This document shows positions 16,656 through 26,500 of a stretch of 64,000 nt of DNA, piece by piece. The stretch is from CAVQBJ01 sp963724405. GTDB lineage: Bacteria; Actinomycetota; Thermoleophilia; Solirubrobacterales; Solirubrobacteraceae. Location: NCBI GenBank assembly GCA_963724405.1, contig CAVRUQ010000012.1:496001-560000 (forward strand), written 5' to 3'. The position numbers and the translations under genes were made by a program. The notes beneath the pieces were generated by a model. The model saw only the letters and a program-made list of their open reading frames with translations, had not been told where the DNA came from and searched no databases. The stretch's first letter is position 1. Each line of letters opens with the position of its first letter.

Positions 16656-16672
16656 GAGCGGCCGAGCCGCTC
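16656..16672. other. Short perfect hairpin between gloA and the F420-type gene
   Basis: A 7-bp inverted repeat GAGCGGC/GCCGCTC with a 3-nt loop lies 107 bp after the gloA stop and 30 bp before the next ATG. It could be a weak terminator or an operator. It is short for this GC content, so chance is possible. Confidence 0.3.
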
Positions 16673-16701
16673 GTTCGGTCGGTGGCATATAGGCTGGGCC
16701 G

Positions 16702-17211
16702 ATGCCGATCCCGGCGGCGCCGCCGACGCCGGCGCGGTCCAGGTTCGGCCGCGCATACCTGGCCGTGGCCGCGACGCCGGCCGGCCATTGGTTCTTCAAG
16801 CACGTCTCGCGCCGGGTGGATCCGGTGCTCCTGCGGGCGTCGGGGGGCCGCCTGTCGACGATCGTCATCCGCCCGCTGGTGTTGCTCAACACCCGCGGCG
16901 CGCGCACCGGCGAGCCGCGGACGACGCCGCTCGTCTACTTCAACGACGGTGATCGCGTGGTCGTGATGGCCTCCAACTTCGGCGGGCGCAATCACCCCGC
17001 GTGGTACCACAACGTGCGTGCCAATCCGGAGGTCACGCTGAGCGCCGGCGGGCACGAGGGTCGCTACGTGGGCGCCGAAGCCGTCGGCCCCGAGCGCGAG
17101 CGGTTGTGGGCCATCGCCAAGGCGCTGGCGCGGAACTACGGCCAGTACGAGAAGATGGCCTCCGAGCGCGAGATCGCCGTCTTCGTGTTCACTGCCGTGG
17201 ACAGGGCATGA
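16702..17211 (+). CDS. F420-dependent nitroreductase-type (DDN family) protein
   Basis: A 169-residue split-barrel protein of the deazaflavin-dependent nitroreductase family. The diagnostic stretch from LLNTRGARTGEPRTTPL through VVVMASNFGG to HPAWYHNVRANPEV is intact; it binds the F420 phosphate and isoalloxazine. Such enzymes reduce quinones or nitro compounds with F420H2. The ATG is 6 nt after a TAGGCT box (16690-16695). The stop overlaps the next gene's start as ATGA, so translation of the exported phosphoesterase is coupled to it. Confidence 0.88.
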   Translation: MPIPAAPPTPARSRFGRAYLAVAATPAGHWFFKHVSRRVDPVLLRASGGRLSTIVIRPLVLLNTRGARTGEPRTTPLVYFNDGDRVVVMASNFGGRNHPAWYHNVRANPEVTLSAGGHEGRYVGAEAVGPERERLWAIAKALARNYGQYEKMASEREIAVFVFTAVDRA

Positions 17212-18596
17212 CCATCGATCACCCTCTCAGCCGCCGCAGCGTCCTGCGGATCGGCGCCGGCGCGGGCGCGGCGGTCGCGCTCAGTGGCGGCGCGCTGCCG
17301 GCCTGGGCACGCCTGCGACGCACGGACTCGGTCCGCCGCGGACCCGGCTCGCTGCCGTTCCCGAATCGCTCCGAGGGCGAGCACTCGATACCCGAGATCG
17401 AGCACGTCGTGATCGTCATGATGGAGAACCACTCGTTCGACAACGTGCTTGGGATGCTCCCCCATCGCGTCCGTTCGCGCCGTAACGTCGACGGGCTGCC
17501 GGTGAGCCGCAGCGGCCGCCAGCTGGCGGTCAACCTCGACGCGGCGGGACATCCGGTCCGCTCGCATCACGCGCCGACCGTCTGCCCCGGCAGCTCGGTG
17601 ACGCAGAGCTGGGATGCCAGCCACCTGCAGTGGGACGACGGGCGCAACGACGGCTTCGTGCGCACGTGCGGCCCCGAGGCGATGGGTTTCTTCGAGCCGC
17701 GCGACCTTCCCTTCACCTACTCGCTCGCCTCGAGCTTCCCGATCGGCGAGCGCTACTTCGCCTCGGTGCTCGCGCAGACCTACCCCAACCGGCGCTTTCT
17801 GTTCAGCGGCACGGCGAGCGGGCTCATCGCGACCGACGCCACCACCTTCACCACCCCGGCGGCGAACGGCACCATCTTCGACCGCCTGGACCGCCTCGGA
17901 ATCGGCTGGAAGACGTATTTCAACGATGCCCCAAGTCCGGCGATCATCCCCGGCACGCTCACGCCGGCTCGATCGGCGAACTTCGCCAAGATCGACCGCT
18001 TCTACGCCGACGCCGCGGCCGGCAGCCTGCCCTCCGTGTCCTATGTCGAGCCGAACTTCAACATCTCCTCGCAGGAGAACCCGCAGGACGTGCAGTTCGG
18101 CGACCAGTTCCTCGAGCAGGTCGTGCGCGCGCTCCTGCGATCGCCCAATTGGGAGCGGTCCGCGCTGTTCATCAACTACGACGAGCACGGCGGCTTCTAC
18201 GACCACGTCCCGCCGCCCGCAGCGATCGCTCCGGACGACATCCCGCCCAAGCTGCCCCCGGGCAGCCAGCCCGGCGGGTATGACCGCTACGGCTTCCGCG
18301 TACCGCTGATCGCGGTGTCGCCCTTCGCCCGGCGCGGGTACGTCTCGCGCGTCGTGCAGGATCACACCTCGACGCTCGCCTTCATCGAGCGCACCTGGAA
18401 CATCGGCGCGATCACCCTGCGTGACGCCAACGCCGCCGACCTGACCGACTACTTCGACTTCGGGCGGGCGGCGTTCCGCCAGCCTCCACGGCTCGCGCAT
18501 GCACCGGCGATCGCACCCGGGTTGACCGTCTGCCACGCGCACGGGGAGAATCCGCCGACGCCGACGCCCGCGACGCCGAGCATCTCGGGTACCTAG
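17208..18596 (+). CDS. Tat-exported phosphoesterase (phospholipase C family)
   Basis: An extracellular phosphoesterase of the phospholipase C/acid phosphatase superfamily, 462 residues. A Tat signal (SRRSVLRIGAGAG, residues about 5-17) precedes a hydrophobic stretch and an AWA-type cleavage site near residue 35. The mature domain starts EHVVIVMMENHSFDNVLG, with the metal-binding Glu-Asn of this family, and later shows INYDEHGGFYDHVPPP with Asp/His ligands. The C-terminal tail ends in a Pro/Thr-rich stretch. The start overlaps the stop of the F420-type gene by 4 bp. TatA is encoded at 31493-31795. The lipid or phosphoester substrate is not known. Confidence 0.9.
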   Translation: MTIDHPLSRRSVLRIGAGAGAAVALSGGALPAWARLRRTDSVRRGPGSLPFPNRSEGEHSIPEIEHVVIVMMENHSFDNVLGMLPHRVRSRRNVDGLPVSRSGRQLAVNLDAAGHPVRSHHAPTVCPGSSVTQSWDASHLQWDDGRNDGFVRTCGPEAMGFFEPRDLPFTYSLASSFPIGERYFASVLAQTYPNRRFLFSGTASGLIATDATTFTTPAANGTIFDRLDRLGIGWKTYFNDAPSPAIIPGTLTPARSANFAKIDRFYADAAAGSLPSVSYVEPNFNISSQENPQDVQFGDQFLEQVVRALLRSPNWERSALFINYDEHGGFYDHVPPPAAIAPDDIPPKLPPGSQPGGYDRYGFRVPLIAVSPFARRGYVSRVVQDHTSTLAFIERTWNIGAITLRDANAADLTDYFDFGRAAFRQPPRLAHAPAIAPGLTVCHAHGENPPTPTPATPSISGT

Positions 18597-19438
18597 CCGT
18601 CCGACGCGATGAGCGCGGAGGCGAGCGCGGTCCACTCGCGGCGAGGGATGCCGCCGACGCCGACGGGCTGCAGGCAGACGTGGTCGGCGCCGGCCTGCAG
18701 GTGCTCGCGCGCGACCCCGGCGATCTCCTCGGCGGTCCCGTGGGGGACAACCGCATCGATCAGCCGGTCCGAGCCGCCGTCGCGCAGGTCCGCCTCGGTG
18801 AAGCCGAACCGCAGCAGATTGCTCGTGTAGTTGTGCAGGCCGAGATAGGGCCGGGCGTAGCGGCGCGCCGTCGCGCGGGCGCGCTCCGCATCCGGATCGA
18901 GGACGCAGGCCAGCTCCGCCGCCACCAGCCCGCGCGCGCCGAGCCGCTCGCGGGCGAAACGGGTGTGGTCCACCGGCACGAAGTAGGTGAGCGTGCCTCG
19001 GCTGCGTTGCGCGCTGAGGTCGAGCATCTTCGGACCGAGCGCGGCCAGGCAGCGCTCGTCGCGCGGCACCGGCGTCGCCGCGGCATCCAGCCCGTCGAGG
19101 AAGGCGCGCATCGCGGACAGCGGGCTGGCGTACTCGGCGGTGGCCTCGCGGTGTCCGATTCCGATGCCGAGCAACAGCCGGTCCGGGAACTCCCGCGTCA
19201 GCTGGGCATGCTCGGCCGCAAGCTCCGCCGGCTCGTTCTGCCAGACGTTGACGATCCCCGTGGCGACGAGGAGGCGTTCGGTGGCGTCCAGCAACGGACG
19301 CGTCGCGGGCAGCCGCGGCGAGCCGCCCAACCAGAACGCCGCATAGCCGAGGTCCTCGGCCAGGCGGGCCGCTTCGGCGGCGTTCTCCTCGCCGATCGCG
19401 CGGTAGGAGGTCCACACCCCGATCGCGCCCACCCGCAT
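18593..19438 (-). CDS. LLM-class F420-dependent oxidoreductase
   Basis: A luciferase-like TIM-barrel oxidoreductase of 281 residues. The N-terminal strand VGAIGVWTSYRAIGEENAAE, then LGYAAFWLGG, LLLGIGIGHRE and a C-terminal ADHVCLQPVG are typical of the F420-using subfamily. Substrate unknown. It converges on the phosphoesterase gene, and the two stop codons overlap in the palindrome CTAG. It heads the minus-strand neighbours panE and the flavin oxidase without clear co-transcription. Confidence 0.85.
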   Translation of the reverse strand: MRVGAIGVWTSYRAIGEENAAEAARLAEDLGYAAFWLGGSPRLPATRPLLDATERLLVATGIVNVWQNEPAELAAEHAQLTREFPDRLLLGIGIGHREATAEYASPLSAMRAFLDGLDAAATPVPRDERCLAALGPKMLDLSAQRSRGTLTYFVPVDHTRFARERLGARGLVAAELACVLDPDAERARATARRYARPYLGLHNYTSNLLRFGFTEADLRDGGSDRLIDAVVPHGTAEEIAGVAREHLQAGADHVCLQPVGVGGIPRREWTALASALIASDG

Positions 19439-19453
19439 CGACGCCCCAATCGG

Positions 19454-19774
19454 CTAGGGCCGGGCGGCCGCCGTCGGCTCGCCCTCGCGCGGTCCGACCG
19501 GGACGACGAGCGGCTGCTCTGCGGGGGCCTCGGCGGCGATCGCCTCGGCGACCTCCTCCTCGATCCCGAAGGCCGAGCCGTCGCAGTCGATGCGAAAGCG
19601 CTTCGGCGCGACGCGATCGTCGGGGAGCACCGGGATGCCCCAGAGCTCCTCCCAGCCGAACAGCTCGTAGTTGCCCGGGTTGAGCAGGATCGCCTTCGGC
19701 GCAAGCGGGCACGTGCCGGCGTGGTGGTCCAGGCCGGTGCGGATGAAGGCGAGCATCTCCGCTTCGAGCGACAC
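19454..19774 (-). CDS. Hypothetical protein, 106 residues
   Basis: Function unknown. It has no signal peptide or membrane segment. Distinctive stretches are ILLNPGNYELFGWEELWG and DRVAPKRFRIDCDG, rich in aromatic residues and not low-complexity, so the frame is very probably coding. The GTG at 19774 is chosen because TACATT (minus strand, 19786-19791) ends 11 nt upstream; an internal ATG at 19756 is the alternative. A longer open frame upstream overlaps panE and looks like shadow sequence. Confidence 0.7.
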   Translation of the reverse strand: MSLEAEMLAFIRTGLDHHAGTCPLAPKAILLNPGNYELFGWEELWGIPVLPDDRVAPKRFRIDCDGSAFGIEEEVAEAIAAEAPAEQPLVVPVGPREGEPTAAARP

Positions 19775-19832
19775 GACTGCCTGACAATGTACCGGCGCGC
19801 GGTCCCGCTCGCGCCCGTCGCTGGACGACGAG

Positions 19833-20759
19833 CTAGACGACGGGCGCCTCCAGCCCGGTGCGGCGCACGATCGTCGCGACCAACCGCTCGATCGTCGGGC
19901 ACGGGACGTCGTGACGGGCCGCGGCGCGGAGCACCGCGCCGGGGATCGCATCGAGCTCCGGCGGGCGGCCCTCGCGGATGTCGCGGGCCATCGAGCTGCC
20001 GAGCGTCGCGTGGGCGGCGTCGAGCTCTCCGAGCACGTCGGCCTCCCGGACGTCCGCCCCCTCGGCCCGGGCCACGGCGGCGCCCTCGCGCACGGCGCCC
20101 ACGAGCTCGGAGCGCAGCTCCGGCGTCGTGCGGATCGGGCCGAGCAGCAGATCGAATGCGCTCGTCGTGCAGGCCAGGGCGTTCAGGCGCACGAGCTTGC
20201 CCCACAGCACCTGCGCCTCGGAGTCGAGCACCTTCACCGGCACCTCCGCGGCGCGCAGCGCGGAGGCGAGCGCGTCCACGCCCGGGGCCGCCACCGGCTC
20301 GTCGCTCGCCAGATCGATGCGCAGGAACGGGCTCGTGTGCACGGCGACCCCGGGCTCGGGGCGGTCGGCCTCGATGCGGATCGCCCCGGCGAGCACGCGG
20401 CCGGGCAGGCCGGGGAACCGCTCGCGCAGCACGGACAGGTGATCGAGCCCGTTGAGCAGCGGCAGGACGACCGGCGGCTCGCAGGCGATGCGGCCCAGTG
20501 CGGCGGCGAGACCGGTCGCCTTCGTCGCGACGATGAGGGCGTCGGGCGGATCCTCCAGACGGGCGACCGCGGCCGGGTGCTCGACGAGCTCACCGAAGCG
20601 CACGCTGCGCACGCGCACGCCCCGCTGGGCGATGATCTCAGCCGTCGATTCACGCGCGACGACGGTCACGGGCGTGCCCGCGCGCTGCAGCACCGCGGCG
20701 AGGAAGCCGCCGACGCCACCGACCCCGAGGATCGCCACCCGATAGCCGTCGCGGTTCAC
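19833..20759 (-). CDS. panE: 2-dehydropantoate 2-reductase (ketopantoate reductase family)
   Basis: NADPH-dependent reductase of 308 residues, in pantothenate/CoA synthesis if it is the true PanE. The N-terminal dinucleotide motif is ILGVGGVGGFLA (about 10-21). The C-terminal helical domain carries the conserved Lys-Asn pair in VLWGKLVRLNALACT near residues 183-197 and a SSMARDIREGRPPELD active-site stretch. The GTG start overlaps the stop of the upstream flavin oxidase as GTGA, so the two are translationally coupled. The family also includes paralogues of other substrate preference, so the exact role is less certain than the fold. Confidence 0.85.
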   Translation of the reverse strand: MNRDGYRVAILGVGGVGGFLAAVLQRAGTPVTVVARESTAEIIAQRGVRVRSVRFGELVEHPAAVARLEDPPDALIVATKATGLAAALGRIACEPPVVLPLLNGLDHLSVLRERFPGLPGRVLAGAIRIEADRPEPGVAVHTSPFLRIDLASDEPVAAPGVDALASALRAAEVPVKVLDSEAQVLWGKLVRLNALACTTSAFDLLLGPIRTTPELRSELVGAVREGAAVARAEGADVREADVLGELDAAHATLGSSMARDIREGRPPELDAIPGAVLRAAARHDVPCPTIERLVATIVRRTGLEAPVV

Positions 20760-22387
20760 GCGCGGTCCACGAGCACGCCGGGGTTGAGGATCCAGTGCGG
20801 GTCGAGCGTCCCCTTGGCCGCGCGCAGGGCGGCGGCGAACGGCTCGGGCCGCTGGCGGTCATACCACGGCCGGTGATCGCGGCCGACCGCGTGGTGATGC
20901 GTGATCGTGCCGCCGGCCTCGATGAGGGCATCGGAGACCGCGCGCTTGATGTGCGCCCACTGCTGCGTCTCCTCGCCGCGGCGCGCGGGAGCGATCACGG
21001 TGAAGTACGGCGCCGGACCGTCGGGGTAGACATGCGTGAAGCGGCAGGACACGTGCGCGCTGCCGGGCCCCTCGCCGACCGGCGCCCCCGTCGCCTCCGC
21101 AACGCTGCGCGCGGCCGCCTCGGTCACCGCGGCGTGCAGGGCGGGAAAGCGCTCCCACGTCGTCGCCGTCTCGAACGTCTCGCTGAGCACCCCCATGGCC
21201 ACGAACACGTCGCGCAGGTACGGCGCCTGCAGGAAGGCGTTGCGCCACGAGCCCGCGGCGTCCGCGCCCGAGGCGCTCGCCCCGCCGTCCCGCGACGCGC
21301 CCACGGCGACGGTGGCGCCGTGCGCCTCGCACAGGGCGCCCGCGCGGGCCATGGCCGCGTCGACCGGGTGGTCGGGGGACTCGAAGCCGAGCACGAGCAG
21401 CGCCGAGCTGCCGTCCCCGGCGAACGTCAGACGCGCCTCCTCGGCGTCGATGAGCCGGCAGTTGGACGGGTGCAGCTCGGCCTGGGCGATGGCGCGCACC
21501 GCCTCGGCGCCCGCCGCGAAGGTCGCGAAGCGGACGCTCGCCGAGGCCCGATGCGACGGCCGGGGGCGCACGCGCACCCAGGCCTCGGTGATGCACCCGA
21601 GGATCCCCTCGGAACCGACGAGCAGGCGGTCCGGGCTCACGCCGGCGCCCGACCCGGGCAGGCGCCGCGAGGACCATACGCCCGCGGGTGTGACCGCCCG
21701 CGCCGATTCCAGGAAGTCCTCGACGTGCGTCCACACGGTGGCGAAGTGCCCCGCCGCACGCGTGGCGATCCACCCGCCGAGCGTCGAGTACTCGAAGGAC
21801 TGCGGATAGTGGCGCAGCGTGAGGCCGTGCTCGGCCAGCTGGGCCTCGAGGCGCGGCCCCGTCGCGCCCGCCTGGATGCGCGCCGCTCGGGAGACCGGGT
21901 CGACCTCGAGCACGCGGTCCATCGCCCGCAGGTCGATGCTGACGGCGCCGTTGTAGGCGTCGCCGACGTCGGGCTCGACGCCGCCGACGACGCTCGTTCC
22001 GCCGCCGTACGGGATCGCGGCGATGCGCTCGGCCTGACACCACTGCAGCAGCGCCTCGACGTCGCGCTCGTCGCGCGGGCGGGCGACGAGATCCGGCGGG
22101 TGGGCGAAGCGCCCGTAGAACCCGTCGACCACGTCGGCGTAGGACTTGCCGAGCGCGTGGCACGCCCGCGCGTGGTCGTCGCCGGTGCAGATCGCGTGCA
22201 GCGCCGTCGGCGCGGCGACCCGCGGCGCGGGCAGCGACAGCTGCGCCGCCGCGACCGGCTCGCGGACCTCGCCGTCGCCGAGGCCGAGGTGGACCGACAG
22301 GCCGGCCGCCGTCGCCGCGAGCTCGTCGCGCGACGGCTGCTGGTCCTCGAAACCCCACCCCCAGTGCTTATAGCGTCGCCCGGCCAC
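20756..22387 (-). CDS. FAD-binding oxidase, alkyldihydroxyacetonephosphate synthase-like
   Basis: A VAO/PCMH-type flavoprotein of 543 residues. It opens with RYKHWGWGFED, as AGPS-like proteins do. The FAD pyrophosphate loop IPYGGGTSVVGG lies at 125-136, and the C-terminus carries the HHHAVG motif near 497, which is the active-site His cluster in AGPS. Such proteins make ether-lipid precursors in eukaryotes; many bacterial members oxidise other hydroxy acids, so the substrate is open. The GTG at 22387 is chosen over 22414 because a TAGACT box ends 7 nt upstream. The gene is coupled to panE. Confidence 0.85.
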   Translation of the reverse strand: MAGRRYKHWGWGFEDQQPSRDELAATAAGLSVHLGLGDGEVREPVAAAQLSLPAPRVAAPTALHAICTGDDHARACHALGKSYADVVDGFYGRFAHPPDLVARPRDERDVEALLQWCQAERIAAIPYGGGTSVVGGVEPDVGDAYNGAVSIDLRAMDRVLEVDPVSRAARIQAGATGPRLEAQLAEHGLTLRHYPQSFEYSTLGGWIATRAAGHFATVWTHVEDFLESARAVTPAGVWSSRRLPGSGAGVSPDRLLVGSEGILGCITEAWVRVRPRPSHRASASVRFATFAAGAEAVRAIAQAELHPSNCRLIDAEEARLTFAGDGSSALLVLGFESPDHPVDAAMARAGALCEAHGATVAVGASRDGGASASGADAAGSWRNAFLQAPYLRDVFVAMGVLSETFETATTWERFPALHAAVTEAAARSVAEATGAPVGEGPGSAHVSCRFTHVYPDGPAPYFTVIAPARRGEETQQWAHIKRAVSDALIEAGGTITHHHAVGRDHRPWYDRQRPEPFAAALRAAKGTLDPHWILNPGVLVDRA

Positions 22388-22394
22388 GGCGGCG

Positions 22395-22400
22395 AGTCTA
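22395..22400 (-). promoter_or_regulatory. -10 box that sets the flavin oxidase start
   Basis: TAGACT on the minus strand ends 7 nt before the GTG at 22387 and sits inside the alternative longer frame, supporting the shorter, leaderless start. Confidence 0.5.
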
Positions 22401-22465
22401 GGGCTCGCGCCCACGCGCCGCCGGGCGACCGACCCGCCGTCCGTCTAGCCTTGTGGACGACTGTC

Positions 22466-23140
22466 ATGGCCCACACCGAGCCCACCTCTGCGCCCCAGCT
22501 GCCCGAGATCCTCGCGCGCGGCCCCTGGTCGCTGGACCAGGTACACGCCCGCTGGCGCGAGGACGCCTACGATGCGCCACCCGAGCGCGTCGCCGAGGCG
22601 GACGCCGCGATCGCCGCGCTGCGCGACCGCAGCTCGCCGAGCCACGATGGTGTCTCCGCGCGGCTCGTCGCCCACCGCGAGACCGAGGACGGCCTTGAGC
22701 TCGAGCTGCAGCCCGTGCGCTGGGCGTTACGACTCGTACCCGACGACGCGTCCGAGAGCATGGCGGCGCTCTGCGTCACCCGATCGGCCGACGGGCGCTG
22801 GCTCGCCGGCCGCCGGGCCGCCTGGCTGTCCTCGTGGGCGGGGCGCTGGGCGCTCGGGGCGGGCGGCGCCGTCGACCTCGGCGAGAGTCCGGCCGACACG
22901 CTCGCGCGAGAGCTGCGCGAGGAGTGGAGCGTGACGCCGGAGCGGATCCGCTGCGAGGCCCTCATCCGGCTGCCGCAGCGGCTGACGATGTTCGTGGGAC
23001 AGGCCTGGCTGCCCGAGGATGCGGAGGTCGTCCCCGACCACGAGCACGACGCCTACGCGTGGTGGCCGGCCGACGTCGACCGCTGGCCCGACGAGGCCGA
23101 TGTCGCGCTGCGCCGAATGGCCCGGTGGCTGAGCGACTGA
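22466..23140 (+). CDS. NUDIX hydrolase
   Basis: Hydrolyses a nucleoside diphosphate linked to another moiety; substrate unknown. The 224 residues carry an N-terminal helical region (about 1-85) and a NUDIX fold with the box from Gly134 through RELREEW to about residue 156 (Gx5Ex7REUxEE), where the usual final Gly is replaced by Ser. The ATG at 22466 lies 14 nt after a TAGCCT box (22446-22451). The last codons overlap the start of the DUF3817 gene by 16 bp. Confidence 0.88.
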   Translation: MAHTEPTSAPQLPEILARGPWSLDQVHARWREDAYDAPPERVAEADAAIAALRDRSSPSHDGVSARLVAHRETEDGLELELQPVRWALRLVPDDASESMAALCVTRSADGRWLAGRRAAWLSSWAGRWALGAGGAVDLGESPADTLARELREEWSVTPERIRCEALIRLPQRLTMFVGQAWLPEDAEVVPDHEHDAYAWWPADVDRWPDEADVALRRMARWLSD

Positions 23141-23487
23141 GCGTCGCCGGCGAGGCCGGTGCCTCGCCGCGCTCGGGCGACGAGGGTCAGCTCCCGCCCG
23201 GGCGCGCGTTCACGCGCCTGAAGTGGGTCTCCTTCACCCACTCGACGATCTACCTCGGCCTGCTCATCTGCGCCTTCGTCCTGGCCAAGCCCGAGCCCTT
23301 GACGTTCGTGCTCGGCCTCAGCCACGGGCTGTTGTGGATCGCCATGTCGCTCACCTGCATCGTGGCCGCGCGCCTGCGCGTGGTGTCGCTGCGCCTCGCG
23401 GTGGCCGTCGCGGTGCTCGGCGGGATCGGCCCGTTCTTCGGCAGCTACGAGTTCGTGCGCGAGCAGCGCCGGCGCACCGGCACATGA
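23125..23487 (+). CDS. DUF3817 family integral membrane protein
   Basis: A 120-residue membrane protein. After a soluble N-terminus it shows three hydrophobic segments, about 38-55, 60-82 and 85-103. The stretch FTRLKWVSFTHSTIYL leads into the first one and GIGPFFGSYEF follows the last. This layout matches DUF3817, a family of unknown function common in actinobacteria. The GTG at 23125 is inferred from the overlap with the NUDIX gene. A later start is possible because the first 30 residues are not conserved-looking. Confidence 0.75.
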   Translation: MAERLSVAGEAGASPRSGDEGQLPPGRAFTRLKWVSFTHSTIYLGLLICAFVLAKPEPLTFVLGLSHGLLWIAMSLTCIVAARLRVVSLRLAVAVAVLGGIGPFFGSYEFVREQRRRTGT

Positions 23488-23553
23488 GAGCCACATGAGA
23501 GACCGTTGCCAGCCCGCCGGCGCCTCGATGGCCGCGCTACAGTGAGACGGCGA

Positions 23554-26500
23554 ATGGCCGTAAGCGCAACGATTCAGGTCGTCATGCCCGCCATGGGCGA
23601 ATCGGTGACCGAAGGCACGATCCTCGAATGGCACAAGCAGGAAGGCGACTCGGTCGAGGCTGACGAGATCCTCGTCGAGATATCGACCGACAAGGTCGAC
23701 GCCGAGGTGCCCGCGACCGCGAGCGGCACGATCGTCAAGCGCTTCTTCGCCGAGGGTGACACCGTCAACGTCGGCGACGTGCTGGTCGAGATCAGCACGG
23801 ACGGGCCCCTGCCCCGAACCGGGTACAGCGCCCCCGCCGCCGCCAACGGCCACGCCGCCGCGACGGGCAACGGCGCCGTCGGCAACGGCGCGCCCACGGC
23901 GACCGAGGACGCCCCGCCCGCCGCGCCGAGCGCGCCGGCCGAGCCCTCGGGTGAGGCCCGCACGATCGACATCGTGACTCCCGGCGCCGGCGAGTCGGTG
24001 ACGGAGGGCACGATCCTGGAGTGGCACGCGAAGGTCGGCGACTTCATCAAGCTCGACGACACGATCGTCGAGATCTCCACCGACAAGGTCGACGTCGAGC
24101 TCCCGGCGCCGGCGAGCGGCACGGTCACCGAGCTGCTCGCCGCGGAGGGCGACACCGTCACCGTCGGCCAGGTCATCGCCCGCATGGTCGCCTCCGACGA
24201 GGCGCCCGCCGCGTCCGGGCCGGCCACGTCGCCCGAGGCCGGCCCGGCGAACGGCGCGGACGTCGCGACGCCCGTGCCCGATGGGACGCGCGTCTCGCCG
24301 GTCGCCGCGCGTGCGGCGGCCGTGGAGGGCGTCGACCTCGCCCGCGTGCAGGGCAGCGGCCCCGCCGGGCGCATCACCAAGGCCGACGTGCTGTCGGCCG
24401 CGGTCAACGGCCAGACGGCCCCGCGCGCGGCCCCGGCCGGCGCGCAGGTGCTCAAGGGGGGCGCGGCGGCGCTCGCCCGCTACATGGACGAGAGCCGCTC
24501 GATCCCGACCGCGACGAGCTTCCGCACCCTGACCGTCACCGTCCTCGACGCGCGCCGCAAGGAGCTCAAGGCCGCGGGCCGCAAGGTCTCCTTCACCCAC
24601 CTGATCGCCTACGCGATCGCGCGCGCCGCCGACGACCAGCCGGTGATGGCCCACCACTTCGCCGAGATCGACGGCAAGCCGCATCGCGTCGACGACGGTC
24701 AGGTCAATCTCGGCCTCGCCGTCGACGTCGAGAAGAAGGACGGGTCGCGCACGCTGATGGTGCCGGTCATCCGTGACGCCGCGAGGATGCCTTTCTCCGA
24801 GTTCCTCGACGCGTACGACGCGCTCGTCGAGAAGGCCCGCACGAACACGCTCGGCGCGGACGACCTCGTCGGCGGCAACGTCACCCTGACCAACCCCGGC
24901 GGGCTCGGGACGATCGCCTCGGTCCCGCGCCTGATGACCGGACAGGGCACGATCGTCGCGACCGGGTCGATCGCCTACCCGGTCGGCCTGGGCAACATCG
25001 GGGCGATGATCGGCGCCGAGAAGGCCATGACGATGACCTCCACCTACGACCATCGCATCATCCAGGGCGCCGAGTCGGGCCGCTTCCTCGCCCGCATCGA
25101 GGACTACCTGCAGGGCGAGGACGGCTTCTACGAGGGCGTGTTCGCCTCCCTCGGCGTCGAGCTCGGCCCGCAGCCCACACCGCCGGCCCCGGCCGCCGCG
25201 GCGGCCGCCGCGCGCGACGCCGCGCCGGCCGATCAGCGCTCCCAGGAGGAGCTGATGGAGGCCGTTCAGGCCGCGATGTCGCTGCTGAAGGCGTTCCGCA
25301 CCCACGGACACCTGGCGGCGCGCCTGGACCCGCTCGGCACCGAGCCCGAGGGTGACCCCGCGCTCGACCCCGAACCGCTCGGCCTGACGCCGCAGCTGAT
25401 GGCGACGATCCCGGCGAAGATCCTGCGCATGTGGGTGCCGGGGGCGACCCTCGCCGACGCGCTGCCCCATCTGCGCGAGACGTACTGCGGCACGATCGCC
25501 TACGAGATCGAGCACATCACCTCCCATCGCCAGCGCGTGTGGCTGCGCGAGCACATCGAGTCGGGCGCGTTCCGCGGCCCGCTCACCACCGACGAGCAGA
25601 AGGCGCTGCTGCGCCGCCTTGTCGAGGTCGACGCGTTCGAGCGCTTCATGCACAAGGCCTACCTCGGGCAGAAGCAGTTCTCGATCGAGGGTCTGGACAT
25701 GACGGTCCCGATGCTCGACGAGCTCATTCAGCTGTCCGCCGCCCACGGCGCGCGCGAGGTGGTCATCGGCATGGCGCACCGCGGCCGGCTCAACGTGCTC
25801 GCCCACAATCTCGGGCGGCCGTACGACACCATCTTCGCCGAGTTCGAGGGCGCCTCGACGCTCGAGGCGGTGACGACCATCCCGCAGGGCGGCACCGGCG
25901 ACGTGAAGTACCACCACGGCGCCGAGGGCTCCTACCAGCTGCCCGACGGCGAGTCGATCCGCGTCAACCTCGAGTCCAACCCGAGTCACCTCGAGTACGT
26001 CTCGCCCGTGGTCGTCGGCGCCTCCCGCGCCGCTCAGACGACGCGCCAGGGCCCGCACGCCCACCAGGACACCAACGCCGCCGTGCCGATCATCATCCAC
26101 GGCGACGCGTCCTTCCCGGCCCAGGGTGTCGTCGCCGAGACGCTCAACCTGCAGGCGCTCGACGGCTACAAGGTCGGCGGCAGCGTCCACCTCATCACCA
26201 ACAACCAGGTCGGCTTCACGACCGATCCCGACGACGCGCGTTCGACGCATTGGGCGTCGGACCTGGCCAAGGGCTTCGACGTCCCGATCATCCACGTCAA
26301 TGCCGACGACGTCGCCGGGTGCATCAGCGCGGTCCGCCTCGCCTTCGCGTTCCGCGAGGAGTTCGGCCACGACGTGCTCATCGACCTCATCGGCTACCGC
26401 CGCTTCGGCCACAACGAGGCCGACGAGCCGGCCTACACGCAGCCGGAGATGTACGCGACGATCAAGACGAAGAAGCGCGTAGCCGAGCTGTGGGCCGAGC

